64,000 nt of DNA from Pseudomonas lactis (GCF_001439845.1 NZ_JYLO01000015.1:90858-154857); one strand, 5' to 3'. Numbered from the stretch's first letter, positions 54,283-63,592 are shown. Notes: generated by a model from the letters alone, not told the origin. Program-made: numbers and translations.

Positions 54283-56802
54283 CTAGCGGTTTTCTTCAGG
54301 GTTGACGGCAACCGGTTCGGCCGCGGCCTCGGTTGCGCCGTCCACGCGGTGCAAGGCCACCTGGCGGATCGACAGGCGAATATCCGCGGGCAATACGCGT
54401 TTGGCCGCGCCTTCGGCCAGTTCGCCGAGCAGGTCGTGATAGCCCAGCTTGCCAGCTTCATCGCGACGTAGCACATCTTGCTCCAGCAACGTCTGGATGA
54501 AATGTCGGAAAAGGCTCTTGTCGAAGAATTCCGGAGCGTTGAGGCCGTGCAGGATCGACAGGCGCTGGGCCATGATCGTGCACAGGTCTTCCAGCTCTTC
54601 GGCGCTGATACTGTTCTGGCCGCTGTTGAGCAGCAACGAGATCGCCATGTAGAAGCGTTGCAGGGTCTGGGCGATGCTCTTGGACAGCAGCGTCAGCAGC
54701 ACAAAGTGCCGCGAACTCGGCGCCGGGCGCAGGTACACGGCGTTTTCGAAGCGCAGCAGGCCTTGTTCAACGAACGCGTCCAGCCATTGGTCGACCACGC
54801 TGTCCAAGTCTTCCAGCGACCAACGGATAAACAGCTCCGATTGCAGGTATGGGTAAAGCGCGTGGGTGTAGCGCAGGATCTGCTCGCGGCTCATGCGCGA
54901 ACTGCTCTGGAAGAAGCTCGCCAGCAAGGCCGGCAGGGCGAAGATGTGCAGCACGTTGTTGCGGTAGTAGGTCATCAGGACGGCATTCTGCTCATCCAGA
55001 TAAACGATTTTGCCCAGGGCATCGCTCTGCTCCGACAACAGGTTCATGTCCTTGACGTGCTTGATCAGCGCCAGGCCATCGCCTTCCGGCAGGGTGGTGT
55101 GGGGCGAGTAGGGCACGCGGCGCAACAGCGCCAGGTACAGGTCCAACTGGCGGGCCATGGCTTGTTCATCCAGGGCCAGGCGGGTGGTAGATAGCAGCGC
55201 CAGCGCCACCAGGTTCACCGGGTTCACCGCAGCGGCTTCGTTCAAGTGGCGCGCCACCTGTTCGCCGAGGCGATTGGTGGTCTCGTTGAGCCAGGCCGGT
55301 TTGTAGTTCGGCCCCAGTTCCTGGGCGCGCCAGTCCGGTTGTTCGGCGTCGAGGAATTCTGCCAGTTTGATCGGCTCGCCGAAGTTGACTGCCACTTGGC
55401 CGAAGCGTTGCTTGAGCGCGCCGACCACTTTGAAGATGTCGAAGATCGACTCTTTCTTTTTGCTCGCGCCACGCAGTTCGCCCAGGTAAGTGCGGCCTTC
55501 AAGCACGCGCTCATAACCGATATACACCGGTACGAACACGATGGGCATGCGCGAGGAGCGCAGGAAGCTGCGTAGGGTGATCGCCAGCATGCCGGTTTTC
55601 GGTTGCAGCATGCGCCCGGTGCGCGAGCGGCCGCCTTCGACGAAGTACTCCACCGGGAAGCCCTTGGTAAACAGGGTATGCAGGTATTCGTTGAACACCG
55701 AGGTGTACAGCGGGTTGCCCTTGAAAGTGCGGCGCATGAAAAACGCACCGCCACGGCGCAGCAGGCTGCCGATCACCGGCATGTTGAGGTTGATGCCGGC
55801 GGCGATGTGCGGCGGGGTCAGGCCGTTCTTGAACAGCAGGTAGGACAGCAGCAGGTAGTCGATGTGGCTGCGGTGGCAAGGCACGTAGATCACCTCGTAG
55901 CCCTGGGCCACCTGTTGCACGCCTTCGATGTTATTGACCTTGATGCCGTCGTAGATCTTGTTCCAGAACCAGCTCAATACCACTTCCAGGAAGCGGATCG
56001 CGGTGTAGGTGTAGTCCGAGGCAATTTCGTTGCCATAGCGCAGGGCCAGCGCCTTGGCTTTTTCCGGGGCGATCTTTTCGCGTTCGGCTTCATCCGCAAT
56101 GGCTTGGCGCACCAGCGGCATGTTGACCAGGCCCTTGACCAGATTACGCCGGTGGGACAGGTCGGGGCCGATCACCGCCGTCTTCAGGTTACGAAAGTGC
56201 ACACGCAGGATGCGCTGGGCCATGCGCACGGTACGTTCGTGGCCTTTATTGTGCTCGATCAATTCACGCAGGTTGATAGGCGCGGAGAATTGCACGCGGG
56301 TCTTGCGCCCCAGGATCAGGATGCTCAATAACCGGCGTAGGCGCCCGGTGACCGCCCAGCTGTCGGCGAATAATAGCTTCCACGGGCTGGACTCGCTTTC
56401 GGGGGATTGGCCCCAGAACACGCTGACCGGAATGATTTGTGCATTCTCTTCGGCGTGTTCAGTGAGGGTATTGACCAGTCGCGTCAGGGTGGGCGGTGCG
56501 CCGCGCTTGTCTTGGCGGCCGAGCCAATCCGGGTCTGGCGTGAGGTAGAAGAACGCCGCGGGCTCCATCAACGGCCCCACCGATACCGGCAGCACCGGGC
56601 GCGGCAGTCCAGCCTTGGTGCACTCGGCATCGACCACCGCCAACTCGGTGAGGGAAGGTGATTGCAGGACGTAGAAAACCGGCCGGCTGCGGTCCAGGTT
56701 AAGGGTGAGGGACGACTGGTTGATCGTCTCTGAGCGAACCCAGAGGTACAACAGTCGGCGCAAGGTGCCAAACACCAGACGGCGGAACGGGGAGCGGGTC
56801 AT
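54283..56802 (-). CDS. plsB: Glycerol-3-phosphate 1-O-acyltransferase
   Basis: The 839-residue inner-membrane acyltransferase makes lysophosphatidate, starting phospholipid synthesis. The catalytic HxxxxD box is in VPCHRSHIDYLLL, followed by NLPVIG-type block NLNMPVIGSLLRRGGAFFMRRTF and substrate motif EGGRSRTGR. Length is typical of PlsB. The gene is divergent from the downstream cold-shock gene and is followed by the YbaY-type gene on the same strand. Confidence 0.97.
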   Translation of the reverse strand: MTRSPFRRLVFGTLRRLLYLWVRSETINQSSLTLNLDRSRPVFYVLQSPSLTELAVVDAECTKAGLPRPVLPVSVGPLMEPAAFFYLTPDPDWLGRQDKRGAPPTLTRLVNTLTEHAEENAQIIPVSVFWGQSPESESSPWKLLFADSWAVTGRLRRLLSILILGRKTRVQFSAPINLRELIEHNKGHERTVRMAQRILRVHFRNLKTAVIGPDLSHRRNLVKGLVNMPLVRQAIADEAEREKIAPEKAKALALRYGNEIASDYTYTAIRFLEVVLSWFWNKIYDGIKVNNIEGVQQVAQGYEVIYVPCHRSHIDYLLLSYLLFKNGLTPPHIAAGINLNMPVIGSLLRRGGAFFMRRTFKGNPLYTSVFNEYLHTLFTKGFPVEYFVEGGRSRTGRMLQPKTGMLAITLRSFLRSSRMPIVFVPVYIGYERVLEGRTYLGELRGASKKKESIFDIFKVVGALKQRFGQVAVNFGEPIKLAEFLDAEQPDWRAQELGPNYKPAWLNETTNRLGEQVARHLNEAAAVNPVNLVALALLSTTRLALDEQAMARQLDLYLALLRRVPYSPHTTLPEGDGLALIKHVKDMNLLSEQSDALGKIVYLDEQNAVLMTYYRNNVLHIFALPALLASFFQSSSRMSREQILRYTHALYPYLQSELFIRWSLEDLDSVVDQWLDAFVEQGLLRFENAVYLRPAPSSRHFVLLTLLSKSIAQTLQRFYMAISLLLNSGQNSISAEELEDLCTIMAQRLSILHGLNAPEFFDKSLFRHFIQTLLEQDVLRRDEAGKLGYHDLLGELAEGAAKRVLPADIRLSIRQVALHRVDGATEAAAEPVAVNPEENR

Positions 56803-56902
56803 AGGCGAACTGCTTCAAGTGGAAAAAACCGAGCAGGCGCTCGGGCGGGTAGTGTGCCGTATTCGCCGAAAATCGGCAAAAAAGCAGCGATGTAAAGTTG
56901 AG

Positions 56903-56930
56903 TTGATGGTTTTTGAGCCTGTCTTATACT
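56903..56930 (+). promoter_or_regulatory. Promoter of the second cold-shock gene
   Basis: TTGATG at 56903-56908 and TATACT at 56925-56930 are separated by 16 bases, 53 bases before the ATG at 56984. The short leader contains an A-rich run and the GGGAG ribosome site. Confidence 0.6.
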
Positions 56931-56983
56931 CGGCAGTTCAATGCGAGCGACTCAACAATAAAAAAACCAGTGGGAGTGAACAG

Positions 56984-57193
56984 ATGACAACGCGTGAAAC
57001 CGGCAATGTGAAGTGGTTCAACGATGCAAAGGGCTACGGCTTTATCCAGCGTGAAGATGGCAAGGATGTGTTTGTGCACTACCGCGCCATTCGCGGTGAA
57101 GGCCACCGCTCGTTGGCCGAGGGCCAGCAGGTGGAGTACGCCGTGGTTACCGGCGAGAAGGGCTTGCAGGCGGAGGATGTGGTGGGCCTGTAA
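56984..57193 (+). CDS. Cold-shock domain protein
   Basis: The 69-residue CSD protein has RNP1 KGYGFIQR and RNP2 DVFVHYRAI. It differs from the 35.2-kb cold-shock protein at about half of positions, so it is a distinct paralogue, perhaps of CspD type. I chose the ATG at 56984 with GGGAG upstream; longer in-frame starts overlap plsB on the other strand. It ends at a large REPIN that can terminate transcription. Confidence 0.9.
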   Translation: MTTRETGNVKWFNDAKGYGFIQREDGKDVFVHYRAIRGEGHRSLAEGQQVEYAVVTGEKGLQAEDVVGL

Positions 57194-57204
57194 CCACTTT
57201 GTTT

Positions 57205-57322
57205 TGCTAACCCAATCAACTGTGGGAGCTGGCTTGCCTGCGAAGGCATCACTGTGGTCTGACTGATAGACCAAGGTGTCTGCATCGCAGGCAAGCCAGC
57301 TCCCACATTGATTGGGTTAGCA
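57205..57322. repeat. Extended REPIN with long flanking arms
   Basis: TGTGGGAGCTGGCTTGCCTGC at 57221 faces its inverted copy ending at 57306. The palindrome extends outward through TTGCTAACCCAATCAA at the left and TTGATTGGGTTAGCAA at the right, for a near-perfect 118-base inverted repeat. It lies between convergent genes and would act as a strong transcript end for both. Confidence 0.85.
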
Positions 57323-57330
57323 ATCCGCTG

Positions 57331-57708
57331 TCAGGCGGTTTTCCACGTGATCTCTTCTTCACCGTCTGCGCTGATGCGAATCCAGCGATCAGCGCTTTCT
57401 TCACCCTCTTCTTCAACCCAGGTGCCCGGCGCGCAGCGCACTTCAACATTCAGCGCGGCAAACGCGGCGCGGGCGCAGGCGATGTCGTCGTCCCACGGGG
57501 TCTGGTCGCTTTCAAGGTACAGGCTGTTCCATTTGCCCACCGCCTTGGGCAGCCAGGTCACCGGCACGCTGCCGGCCTTGCACTTGTAGGTCTGGCCTTT
57601 CTGGACCCAGTCGGTGCACGGGCCCAGGGCGGCGCCCAGCCAGGCGGCGATGGCCTTGTGATCGACGTCGGCGTCCTTCAGGTAAATCTCAATATCGGGT
57701 TGGCGCAT
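57331..57708 (-). CDS. Conserved hypothetical protein
   Basis: The 125-residue acidic protein starts at ATG 57708 after GAGGAA. It has no signal peptide or membrane helix. The C-terminus is rich in Glu, Asp and Trp (WVEEEGEESADRWIRISADGEEE). Two cysteines flank WVQKGQTYK near residue 38. I do not recognise a family. It follows rlmA after 54 bases on the same strand and may be co-transcribed with dapE-rlmA. Confidence 0.7.
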   Translation of the reverse strand: MRQPDIEIYLKDADVDHKAIAAWLGAALGPCTDWVQKGQTYKCKAGSVPVTWLPKAVGKWNSLYLESDQTPWDDDIACARAAFAALNVEVRCAPGTWVEEEGEESADRWIRISADGEEEITWKTA

Positions 57709-57762
57709 GGATGTTCCTCGTTGCGGGATCCGAAAATCCATTCGCGGATGGGTAAAAATCGG

Positions 57763-58572
57763 TCATTGAAGCACGAAATAATCGTAGCGCATCGACACCG
57801 TGACCTGCAGCGGCTCAGCCGCCTCGATCACCTCGTGGCGGCGCTCGGCACTGGCCCGCCAGCCGTGGGGCGTCATCGCCAGCAGGTTGGCGCGGTCCTT
57901 GGGTTCGGCCAGGCTCAGGGTGAATTCCAGGGTTTCACTGTGCGCCAGATGCATGCCATCCGGCACCAGGGCCAGGTGTTTGTCATCGGTGTATTCACGC
58001 ACTTCGTCGTACAGGCGCTCGCGCAGTTCCATCAAGTGGCCGCGGGTGGGGCCGACTTTCATCAAGCCGCCGCCGGGGCTGAGCAGGCGCTTGGCCTCTT
58101 GCCAGTCCAACGGGCTGAACACGCTGGCGAGGAACTGGCAGCTGGCGTCGGCCAATGGCACGCGGGCCATGCTGGCGATCAACCAGGTCAGCGCCGGGTT
58201 GCGTTTGCACGCGCGCTTGACCGCCTCTTTGGAGATATCCAGCGCGTAGCCATCGGCATTGGGCAGGGCCTGGGCGATTTGCGCGGTGTAGTAACCCTCG
58301 CCACAGCCAATGTCCACCCAGCGCTGCGGTGCGCGCTCGGCGGCCAGTTCGGCCAGGCGCTTGGCCACTGGCGCATAGTGCCCGGCGTTGAGGAAGTCGC
58401 GGCGCGCCTCGACCATGGCCAGGTTGTCGCCCGGGTCGCGGCTGTTCTTGTGCTGCACCGGCAACAGGTTCAGGTAACCCTGGCGTGCGCGGTCGAAGCG
58501 GTGCCCGGCCGGGCACGCCACGCCATTGTCCACGGTATTGAGCGGTGCGCTGCAAATGGGGCAGGCAAGCAT
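57763..58572 (-). CDS. rlmA: 23S rRNA (guanine-N1)-methyltransferase RlmA
   Basis: The 269-residue SAM-dependent methyltransferase modifies G745 in 23S rRNA. An N-terminal zinc finger (Cys4, Cys7, Cys20, His24) precedes a Rossmann fold with WVDIGCGEGYYTAQIAQ. The sequence RQGYLNLLPVQHKNSRDPGDN is the family signature. It shares one base with the dapE stop (TGATG), so it is translationally coupled to dapE. Distinction from RlmA-II cannot be made from motif reading alone. Confidence 0.92.
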   Translation of the reverse strand: MLACPICSAPLNTVDNGVACPAGHRFDRARQGYLNLLPVQHKNSRDPGDNLAMVEARRDFLNAGHYAPVAKRLAELAAERAPQRWVDIGCGEGYYTAQIAQALPNADGYALDISKEAVKRACKRNPALTWLIASMARVPLADASCQFLASVFSPLDWQEAKRLLSPGGGLMKVGPTRGHLMELRERLYDEVREYTDDKHLALVPDGMHLAHSETLEFTLSLAEPKDRANLLAMTPHGWRASAERRHEVIEAAEPLQVTVSMRYDYFVLQ

Positions 58573-59723
58573 CAGGCGAGCAACTTGATCAGGGTCTGGT
58601 AGTAGATTTCGGTCAGCACATCGAGGTCGCTGGCCAGGATGCGTTCGTTGACCTGGTGGATCGTCGCGTTGACCGGCCCCAGTTCGACCACCTGGGTGCC
58701 CAGCGTCGCAATGAAGCGCCCATCGGAGGTGCCGCCGCTGGTGGATGCCTGGGTCTCACGCCCGGTGATCGCCAGAATGCTGGCCGACACCGCATCGAGC
58801 AGAGCGCCCGGCTCGGTGAGGAACGGCAGGCCCGACAGCGCCCACTCCACATGCCAGTCCAGGCCATGCTTGTCGAGAATGGCCGCGACCCGTTGCTGCA
58901 GGCCCTCGACGGTGGACTCGGTGGAAAAACGGAAGTTGAACACCGCCGTCAGGTCACCCGGGATCACGTTGGTGGCGCCGGTACCGGAGTTGAGGTTGGA
59001 AATCTGGAAGCTGGTCGGCGGAAAGAAGGTGTTGCCGTCATCCCAATGTTCGGCGGCGAGTTCGGCCAGGGCCTGTGCGGCCAGGTGGATCGGGTTCTTC
59101 GCCAGGTGCGGGTAAGCCACGTGGCCTTGTACACCGCGCACGGTCAAGGTGGCACCGAGGGAGCCACGGCGCCCGTTCTTGACCACGTCACCCACCAGGC
59201 TGGTGCTCGACGGCTCGCCGACGATGCACCAGTCCAGGCGCTCCTTGCGTGCGGCCAGGCGTTCGATCACGGCCTTGGTGCCATGGTGCGCCGGGCCTTC
59301 TTCGTCGCTGGTGATCAGGAAGGCGACCGAACCCTTGTGGTCCGGGTAGTCCGTGACGAAACGTTCCGCTGCCACCAGCATCGCCGCCAGGCTGCCTTTC
59401 ATGTCGGCCGCGCCACGGCCGCAGAGCATGCCGTTTTCATCGATCAGCGCGTCGAACGGGTCGTTCTGCCAGGCCTGCACCGGGCCGGTCGGCACCACGT
59501 CGGTGTGACCGGCAAAGCACAGCACCGGACCTTCATGCTTGCCATGGGTGGCCCAGAAATTGTCCACGTCGAAGATGCGCATCGGTTCAAGCGCAAAACC
59601 GGCGTCGCCCAGGCGCTGCATCATCAGCTTCTGGCAATCGGCATCGACCGGCGTGACCGACGGGCGACGGATTAGGTCGATGGCAAGTTGAAGGGTCGGC
59701 GAAAGGTCGGCATGGGCCGTCAT
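58572..59723 (-). CDS. dapE: Succinyl-diaminopimelate desuccinylase
   Basis: The 383-residue M20 metallopeptidase hydrolyses N-succinyl-LL-diaminopimelate in lysine and peptidoglycan precursor synthesis. Metal ligands lie in LCFAGHTDVVPTG, GRGAADMKGS and SDEEGPAHHG. I chose the ATG at 59723 (MTAHADLSPTLQLAIDLIRRPSVTP); a longer in-frame start lies in the adjoining REPIN. It is the first gene of the dapE-rlmA pair. Confidence 0.96.
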   Translation of the reverse strand: MTAHADLSPTLQLAIDLIRRPSVTPVDADCQKLMMQRLGDAGFALEPMRIFDVDNFWATHGKHEGPVLCFAGHTDVVPTGPVQAWQNDPFDALIDENGMLCGRGAADMKGSLAAMLVAAERFVTDYPDHKGSVAFLITSDEEGPAHHGTKAVIERLAARKERLDWCIVGEPSSTSLVGDVVKNGRRGSLGATLTVRGVQGHVAYPHLAKNPIHLAAQALAELAAEHWDDGNTFFPPTSFQISNLNSGTGATNVIPGDLTAVFNFRFSTESTVEGLQQRVAAILDKHGLDWHVEWALSGLPFLTEPGALLDAVSASILAITGRETQASTSGGTSDGRFIATLGTQVVELGPVNATIHQVNERILASDLDVLTEIYYQTLIKLLA

Positions 59724-59760
59724 GGGGGAACTCCGGAAATCGAGGCGGCGATGTTCTAAC

Positions 59761-59860
59761 TGTAGGAGCGAGCTTGCTCGCGAAAAACTCAAAGGCACCG
59801 CGTGCATTCAGGATGCCCGCGTCATCGTTAACGATTTTCGCGAGCAAGCTCGCTCCTACA
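59761..59860. repeat. REPIN of the TGTAGGAGC type
   Basis: TGTAGGAGCGAGCTTGCTCG at 59761 and its inverted copy ending at 59860 flank a loop with CAGGATGCCCGCGTCATCG. The right half nearly matches the repeat at 39843-39941, so the two belong to one subfamily distinct from the TGTGGGAGC units. It lies in the 5' gap of dapE. Confidence 0.85.
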
Positions 59861-59903
59861 GTGATGGGTGTAAGGCACGCAAAAGGGCCGTTATCTTATA
59901 GCA

Positions 59904-59928
59904 AAACGGCGGCCAAGGGCCGCCGTTT
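59904..59928 (-). terminator. Terminator of the glucan synthase gene
   Basis: AAACGGCGGCC pairs with GGCCGCCGTTT around AAG, 18 bases beyond the minus-strand stop, followed on that strand by TTGCTAT. It is terminator-shaped. Confidence 0.7.
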
Positions 59929-59946
59929 AGTGCATTGCGTGACTTT

Positions 59947-62538
59947 TTACGCCGCCGGTGCGGCCTCGGGCGCCGCCGAAGGTTTGGGCAGCGACGACAA
60001 GAACGCCATGATCAGCGCCGCCACATACGGCAGCGACTGCACCAGCAACATCACCACCCAGAAGCGAATGTCATTGCTCGGCAGGCCTTGCACCAGGTAA
60101 ATCCCCAGCGCCGCGCCCCACAGCAGCAGCATGATGAACATCTCTTCGCGGGCTTCGGAAATCGCCACCCAGAAGCCGTGGTTATCCGCGTTTTTCGGTG
60201 TACGAAAGAACGGAATACTGCTGGTGAAGAAGCCGTACAACACCGCCTTGGCGATGGTGTGGGACAACGCCAACCCGGCCAGCGCCGCGCAGAACGCATC
60301 TTTCAAGTTCACGCCTACCGCACGACGGTAGAGGAAGATGATCTTGCCGACTTTGAACACAAACAACGCCAACGGCGGGATCGCGAAAATCAGCAACGGC
60401 GGGTCGACCCGGGTCGGCACGATGATCATTGCCGCGGACCACAACAGGGCGCCGACGGTAAAGAAGATGTTCATGCCATCGGCCACCCACGGCAACCAGC
60501 CGGCGAGGAAGTGATAGCGCTGGCCGCGGGTCAGCTCGGTGTCTTTGCCACGTATCAGGCTGGCGGTGTGGCGCTTGATGATCTGGATCGCGCCATAGGC
60601 CCAACGGAAACGCTGTTTCTTGAAGTCGATAAAGGTATCCGGCATCAAACCCTTGCCGTAGCTGTCGTGGTAGTACGCCGCCGACAAGCCTTTTTCGAAC
60701 ACGCGCAGGCCCAGTTCGGCGTCTTCACAGATGCACCAGTCGGCCCAGCCCAGCTCTTCGAGCACCGAGCGGCGGGTCATGGTCATGGTGCCGTGCTGGA
60801 TGATCGCGTCACGGTCGTTACGGGTGACCATGCCAATATGGAAGAAGCCTTTGTATTCGGCGTAGCAGAGCTTCTTGAACGTGCTTTCGTTCTGGTCGCG
60901 GTAATCCTGGGGCGACTGCACCACGGCGATTTTCGGGTCGGCGAAGTGCGGCACCATGTGCTTGAGCCAGTTCGGTGATACGCAGTAGTCCGAGTCGATC
61001 ACCGCAATCACTTCGGCATCCTTGGCGGTGTGCGGGATCAGGTAGTTCAGCGCACCACCCTTGAAACCGGCCAGGGGCGCGACATGGAAGAACTTGAAGC
61101 GCGGGCCCAGGGTTTCGCAGTAGTCACGCACCGGCTCCCACACCGCCGGGTCCTTGGTGTTGTTGTCGATGATCAGGACTTCGTAGTCCGGATAATCGAG
61201 GGCGGCCAGGGCGTCGAGGGTCTGTTTGACCATTTCCGGTGGCTCGTTGTAGCACGGCACATGGATCGACACTTTTGGGCGGTAGTCCGAGTCGCCTTCC
61301 ACGGGCAGGAATTCACGCCGGCGCTTGTGGGTCCACACTGCTTCTGCCAGTTCGTGGGCTTCGGTCAGCAACACGATAAACACACCCAGGGCGCCGAGCG
61401 CGAGCAACACGCCAACGGTCACGCTGAACCAGGTGCTGTATTGCTGGCTGTAGTCGTAGCCGATCCACACCAGCACCGACCCGCAAAGGAACGCAATAAA
61501 GGTCAGGAAGGTACGGCCCCGCTGACGCAGGGCTGAGCCATCGATCATCAACAGGGTCAGGGACAGCAGCGCAAGCACCACCGAACCGATGGCCAGTACC
61601 CGCCATTGCGGAATCGCCACCACCGGGCCGTCAAAGTTGAATTTCTGCTGGCGCGCGGCGTTGAACACGCCCCAGTACGCGCCCGCCGAACCTTCGTCGC
61701 TGACCTTCCACGGCTGGTCGAAGGCTTCGATCACGAAGTAGTTGTAACCCTGGCGGTTGAGCTTGTTCACCAGCGTACGCAGGTAAATGGCCTGGTCTGC
61801 CGGCGATGATTCATTGCCACCGCGCATACGGCCATTACTCGGCCAGCCCACTTCCGACAGCAGCAGTGGCTTTTTCGGGAAGGCTTTCTTCAAATCCTTG
61901 GCGCGGTCGAGGACGTACTGGCCGGCCTTGTCCATCGGGATGTATTCCCAGAACGGCAGGATGTGCGCGGCGATCAGGTCGACGTGCTTGGCCAGTTGCG
62001 GGTTCTTTTCCCAGATGTGCCATTGCTCGGAGGTGGTCACCGGCACTTTCACGGCGGCGCGCACACGGTCGAGCAGCACGATCAGGGCTTCAGGGGTGAT
62101 TTCTTCCCGAAACAACGCTTCGTTACCCACCACTACGCGTACGACACTGCGCGAGGTGTTGGCGATCTCGATAGCGCGCTGGATCTCCCGCTCGTTACGT
62201 TCCAAGTCCGGGCTGATCCAGATCCCCAGGGTCACGCGCAGGCCGAACTCTTCGGCCAGCTTGGGAATATCCCCCAGGGGGCCGTCCACCGAGTAGGTAC
62301 GGATGTTGTCCGTCAGCTTGCTCATGATCGCAAGGTCCTGACGCATCTGTTCGTCGGTAGGGTACTGGTCTTTCTGCGGATACTGGCCCTGCTGGAACGG
62401 CGAGTAGGAAAAACCGGAGATCTGATCGGGCCAGTTGGGAGCGGTGACCGGGCGGTTGATCAGCGCCCAGAAACCGGTGAACAGCGCGGCAATTGCCAGC
62501 ACCACCACCAGGTTGAGTCCAAATTTACGCGATGCCAT
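59947..62538 (-). CDS. ndvB: Cyclic beta-(1,3)-glucan synthase, GH17-GT2 fusion (NdvB type)
   Basis: The 863-residue protein has an N-terminal membrane helix (residues 8-28), a GH17-like domain (SYSPFQQGQYPQKDQYP..., VGNEALFR with the acid Glu, LLLSEVGWPSNGR with the nucleophile Glu), three membrane helices, then a GT2 domain (IHVPCYNEPPEMV; IDSDYC; QRFRWAYGAIQ) and more membrane helices. This matches P. aeruginosa NdvB (PA1163), tied to biofilm antibiotic tolerance. I chose the ATG at 62538. Confidence 0.88.
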   Translation of the reverse strand: MASRKFGLNLVVVLAIAALFTGFWALINRPVTAPNWPDQISGFSYSPFQQGQYPQKDQYPTDEQMRQDLAIMSKLTDNIRTYSVDGPLGDIPKLAEEFGLRVTLGIWISPDLERNEREIQRAIEIANTSRSVVRVVVGNEALFREEITPEALIVLLDRVRAAVKVPVTTSEQWHIWEKNPQLAKHVDLIAAHILPFWEYIPMDKAGQYVLDRAKDLKKAFPKKPLLLSEVGWPSNGRMRGGNESSPADQAIYLRTLVNKLNRQGYNYFVIEAFDQPWKVSDEGSAGAYWGVFNAARQQKFNFDGPVVAIPQWRVLAIGSVVLALLSLTLLMIDGSALRQRGRTFLTFIAFLCGSVLVWIGYDYSQQYSTWFSVTVGVLLALGALGVFIVLLTEAHELAEAVWTHKRRREFLPVEGDSDYRPKVSIHVPCYNEPPEMVKQTLDALAALDYPDYEVLIIDNNTKDPAVWEPVRDYCETLGPRFKFFHVAPLAGFKGGALNYLIPHTAKDAEVIAVIDSDYCVSPNWLKHMVPHFADPKIAVVQSPQDYRDQNESTFKKLCYAEYKGFFHIGMVTRNDRDAIIQHGTMTMTRRSVLEELGWADWCICEDAELGLRVFEKGLSAAYYHDSYGKGLMPDTFIDFKKQRFRWAYGAIQIIKRHTASLIRGKDTELTRGQRYHFLAGWLPWVADGMNIFFTVGALLWSAAMIIVPTRVDPPLLIFAIPPLALFVFKVGKIIFLYRRAVGVNLKDAFCAALAGLALSHTIAKAVLYGFFTSSIPFFRTPKNADNHGFWVAISEAREEMFIMLLLWGAALGIYLVQGLPSNDIRFWVVMLLVQSLPYVAALIMAFLSSLPKPSAAPEAAPAA

Positions 62539-62723
62539 GGTTATGTCGGGTTCCAAAGGGTGCGGAACGAAAGAGGTGTCGGCCTACGCCGAACGGCGCG
62601 CATCCTACACCGGCCCTTCCCTGAGCGTACAGCAGACAGAGAAAAGCCGGACGTTAGTCTGCGAAAGTCCGCTTAAGTTCTTTACTTGTAGCTGCAAGCG
62701 TCGAACTTGTCGCGGCGTAGCCC

Positions 62724-62729
62724 TATAAT
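62724..62729 (+). promoter_or_regulatory. -10 element upstream of tcdA
   Basis: A perfect TATAAT lies 32 bases before the tcdA ATG at 62756. No convincing -35 is present at 16-18 bases; the start site would fall near GCGCGCC. Confidence 0.4.
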
Positions 62730-62755
62730 GCGCGCCGGTTTTTGGGGTAATGATG

Positions 62756-63565
62756 ATGAGTACAGAAGATCCGCGGTTTGCAGGCGTCGCCCGCTTGTAC
62801 GGCCTTGAGGGCCTGGAACGCTTGAAAGCGGCCCATGTGGCGATTGTCGGCGTCGGCGGCGTAGGTTCCTGGGCGGCGGAAGCGATTGCCCGCTGCGGGG
62901 TGGGCGAGATTTCGCTGTTTGACCTGGACGATGTCTGCGTCAGCAACAGCAACCGCCAATTGCATGCCCTGGACAGCACCGTGGGCAAGCCCAAGGTCGA
63001 AGTGATGGCCGAACGCCTGCGCGGTATCAATCCCGATTGCACCGTGCACGCGGTGGCAGACTTCGTCACCCGCGATACCATGGCCGAGTACATCACTCCG
63101 ACGATCGACTGTGTGATCGACTGCATCGACGCGGTCAACGCCAAGGCGGCGCTGATTGCCTGGTGCAAGCGCCGCAAGATCCAGATCATCACCACCGGCG
63201 GCGCCGGTGGGCAGATTGACCCCACGCTGATCCAGGTGTGCGACCTGAACCGCACGTTCAATGACCCGCTGGCCTCGAAAGTGCGCTCTACCTTGCGCCG
63301 CGATTATGGCTTCTCGCGCACTGTGACCCGCCATTACAGCGTGCCGTGCGTGTTTTCCAGCGAGCAACTGCGCTATCCCAAGCCTGATGGCAGCATCTGT
63401 TTGCAGAAGAGTTTTGTCGGCGATGGCGTGAAGCTGGACTGCGCCGGAGGGTTTGGCGCGGTGATGATGGTCACGGCCACGTTCGGCATGGTAGCGGCCA
63501 CCAAGGCGGTGGATAAGATTGTGGCGGGGGTGCGCCGTCCCTCAGAGCGCATCAAGCCCACCTAG
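62756..63565 (+). CDS. tcdA: tRNA threonylcarbamoyladenosine dehydratase
   Basis: The 269-residue E1-like enzyme (also called CsdL or YgdL) cyclises t6A37 to ct6A with ATP. The Rossmann motif is VAIVGVGGVGSWAAEAIARCGVG, followed by LFDLDDVCVSNSNRQ and the VDAINAK-like CIDAVNAKAALI. Three ATGs in a row occur at 62750, 62753 and 62756; GGGG at 62744 best serves the last one (MSTEDPRFAG). The gene ends just before a REP array. Confidence 0.93.
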   Translation: MSTEDPRFAGVARLYGLEGLERLKAAHVAIVGVGGVGSWAAEAIARCGVGEISLFDLDDVCVSNSNRQLHALDSTVGKPKVEVMAERLRGINPDCTVHAVADFVTRDTMAEYITPTIDCVIDCIDAVNAKAALIAWCKRRKIQIITTGGAGGQIDPTLIQVCDLNRTFNDPLASKVRSTLRRDYGFSRTVTRHYSVPCVFSSEQLRYPKPDGSICLQKSFVGDGVKLDCAGGFGAVMMVTATFGMVAATKAVDKIVAGVRRPSERIKPT

Positions 63566-63592
63566 ATCTCACCACCCGACAGAGATTCAAAC

